A DNA stretch of 11,289 nt, from NCBI GenBank assembly GCA_034411955.1, contig DAOUMF010000169.1, positions 1-11,289 of the forward strand, read 5' to 3'. Shown piece after piece: positions 10,276 to 11,289 of this stretch. Source of the stretch: DAOUMF01 sp034411955. Its GTDB lineage: Bacteria > Chloroflexota > Dehalococcoidia > SM23-28-2 > RBG-16-64-32. A model generated the notes under the pieces. That model did not search any database and had not been told where the DNA came from. It saw only the letters and a program-made list of their open reading frames with translations. The translations under genes and the position numbers were made by a program. How positions within the stretch are numbered: the first letter of the stretch is position 1; every line of letters begins with the position of its first letter.

Positions 10276-10911
10276 ATGGCTACGCGGGAAAGCGTCCGGA
10301 TCATGACCCGAGGTGAGGGGGACGGCACGGCGCCGGAGACACGCGGACTCGGCTGGCGCTTGGAGTACACCCTCCTGGTCAGCGTTGCCCTGCTGATGAC
10401 GGCTTTCGCCGTGGCCTTCTTCTATTTCGGTGCCGACACCAGCAACCTCAAGGCCTGGGGATACGCTGGGGTATTTTTCATCACGCTCGTGGGCAGCGCC
10501 TCCATCCTCCTGCCCTCCCCCGCCGTGGCCAGCGTGTTCGGCGGCGGCGCCTTGCTCGGCGACTTCCTGGGGGTACCCGCCTTCATCTGGGTCGGCCTCG
10601 TCGCCGGCATGGGTGAGGCCCTGGGCGAGTTCACCGGCTACGCCGCCGGCTACGGCGGCCGCATCGTCTTCGAGAACCGATCGGAGTACCAGCGGGTCCG
10701 CGGCTGGATGGAGCGCCGCGGCACGGCCACCATGTTCGTGCTCTCCATCGTCCCCAACCCGCTGTTTGACGTCGCAGGCGTGGCGGCGGGGGCGGTGAAG
10801 ATGCCCATCCGTCGCTTCTTCCTGGCGGTCCTGGCCGGAAAGGTCATCAAGGACACCTACCTGGCCGCCGTGGGCGGCCTTGGCGCCGACATCATTGTCC
10901 GCCTCCTCTGA
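10276..10911 (+). CDS. DedA/VTT-domain (SNARE-associated) membrane protein
   Basis: This 211-residue inner-membrane protein belongs to the DedA/VTT superfamily, whose members are linked to lipid scrambling, membrane homeostasis and proton-dependent drug resistance. After a hydrophilic N terminus there is a helix at about 32-51. The VTT core (about 66-195) follows with LVGSASILLPSPA, the re-entrant GEALGEFTGYAAGYGGR (113-129, acidic E114), SIVPNPLFDVAGVAAG (157-172) and the basic PIRRFF with AGKVIKDTYLAA (177-198). These acidic and arginine positions are the usual conserved ones. The start is uncertain: ATG 10276 lacks a Shine-Dalgarno sequence and sits 15 nt after the hairpin, while ATG 10303 has only a distant GGGAAAG. 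It is the sole gene between the c-di-AMP riboswitch and the next promoter, so c-di-AMP control is likely. Confidence 0.85.
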   Translation: MATRESVRIMTRGEGDGTAPETRGLGWRLEYTLLVSVALLMTAFAVAFFYFGADTSNLKAWGYAGVFFITLVGSASILLPSPAVASVFGGGALLGDFLGVPAFIWVGLVAGMGEALGEFTGYAAGYGGRIVFENRSEYQRVRGWMERRGTATMFVLSIVPNPLFDVAGVAAGAVKMPIRRFFLAVLAGKVIKDTYLAAVGGLGADIIVRLL

Positions 10912-10925
10912 TAGAACTGCTAGCT

Positions 10926-10954
10926 TTGACAGCCTATTAAGCCCGCTGTATACT
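10926..10954 (+). promoter_or_regulatory. Promoter of the yacL-like gene
   Basis: A consensus TTGACA (10926-10931) is followed after exactly 17 nt by TATACT (10949-10954). It starts 15 nt after the dedA stop and predicts transcription from about 10961, giving a leader of about 58 nt. The next gene is therefore independently expressed rather than depending on the riboswitch. Confidence 0.75.
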
Positions 10955-11018
10955 CCAGTCTGGCCGCGTCTCCCCTGGGGACGGCACGGGCCACGGTGGG
11001 GTGGGGAGCAATCATCGT

Positions 11019-11289
11019 ATGATCGAACGGCTGACCCTCGTTGTCCGGGTCCTGGGCGCCATCTTCTTCGGCTTCCTGGGGCTACGCACCGGTCAAGCCC
11101 TGGCCGAGGGCGATAGCGGGCTCGTGCGCATCCTCTTCTGGGTGGTAACACCCCTGGGCTTCACCCTGTTCGGCGCGCTGGCCGCCCCCTTCATCATCAC
11201 CACCCCCTCCCGCGGCTGCAGGAGTGGTCCAAGACCATACCCCCACTGCAACTTATCCAGGGCACCTACGGCCTGCTGGCAGGGTTCCT
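11019..11289 (+). CDS. YacL-like PIN/TRAM membrane protein, N-terminal part, frameshifted, 3' truncated by window
   Basis: From ATG 11019 (GGGGAG at 11003-11008 upstream) the frame encodes two hydrophobic helices: about residues 7-22 (LVVRVLGAIFFGFLGL) and about 38-60 (VRILFWVVTPLGFTLFGAL). This resembles the membrane N terminus of YacL-type proteins, which carry a PIN nuclease-like and a TRAM domain further on. After codon 64-65 the frame turns into an unlikely Arg/Cys/Pro-rich sequence. The frame beginning at CTG 11216 instead continues sensibly (LQEWSKTIPPLQLIQGTYG, then LLAG). One base thus seems missing between about 11211 and 11216, through base-call error or real mutation. Neither frame meets a stop before the window ends. 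The PIN and TRAM domains are not visible, so the family call rests on the N terminus alone. Confidence 0.6.
   Translation, partial: MIERLTLVVRVLGAIFFGFLGLRTGQALAEGDSGLVRILFWVVTPLGFTLFGALAAPFIITTPSRGCRSGPRPYPHCNLSRAPTACWQGS

Noticed and set aside
10038..10927. Shared 10-mer CTGCTAGCTT near both plus-strand promoters (10038 and 10918)
   Set aside because: It lies after the -35 in one case and before it in the other, so it has no consistent position and is probably chance.

Overview
The window is high-GC bacterial DNA with a compact gene layout. It most likely comes from a Chloroflexota genome of the Dehalococcoidia type. That placement is an inference: a single undivided RpoC with a long charged coiled-coil insertion near its N terminus, a DsbA-like/VKOR disulfide pair, and a c-di-AMP riboswitch all fit, but none is proof. 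No rRNA, tRNA, CRISPR array or insertion sequence was found.

Layout. Positions 1-4228 hold the 3' part of rpoC (RNA polymerase beta'), followed after 84 bp by a glutamate dehydrogenase gene (4313-5584), both on the plus strand. Converging on them from the minus strand are two units. The distal one (6855 to 5666) is a membrane-anchored DsbA-like thiol oxidoreductase overlapping a vitamin K epoxide reductase (VKOR) homologue by 4 nt. It has its own promoter at 6879-6907. The proximal one is a TetR regulator (9868 to 9134), an ABC ATPase (8972 to 7998) and an ABC-2 permease (7995 to 6916), which looks like a regulated drug or lipid exporter. An inverted repeat overlaps the tetR start of transcription, and a perfect 20-bp palindrome lies ahead of the ATPase. 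On the plus strand, a promoter at 10018 leads into a c-di-AMP (ydaO/yuaA-class) riboswitch, a hairpin expression platform, and a DedA/VTT-family membrane protein (10276-10911). A strong promoter at 10926 then drives the start of a YacL-like (PIN/TRAM) membrane protein that runs off the window and appears frameshifted near 11214.

Main discovery. The DsbA-like gene is interrupted by one in-frame TGA exactly where the first cysteine of the CxxC active site should be, so the motif reads (TGA)-Pro-Tyr-Cys. The frame is open on both sides, the whole thioredoxin fold is conserved, and a hairpin with a GU-containing apical loop sits 14-32 nt after the TGA, at the spacing of bacterial SECIS elements. 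The simplest reading is a selenocysteine-containing DsbA (UPYC) whose partner is the adjacent VKOR. The gene's own stop codon is also TGA, so a general reassignment of UGA is unlikely.

How the parts may work together. VKOR would reoxidise the DsbA-like protein with quinone as electron acceptor, giving an extracytoplasmic disulfide pathway, possibly with a selenenylsulfide intermediate. The riboswitch suggests that the DedA-family gene answers to c-di-AMP. The next gene, yacL, is often a neighbour of the c-di-AMP cyclase gene disA in other bacteria, which makes this corner a candidate c-di-AMP-linked membrane module.
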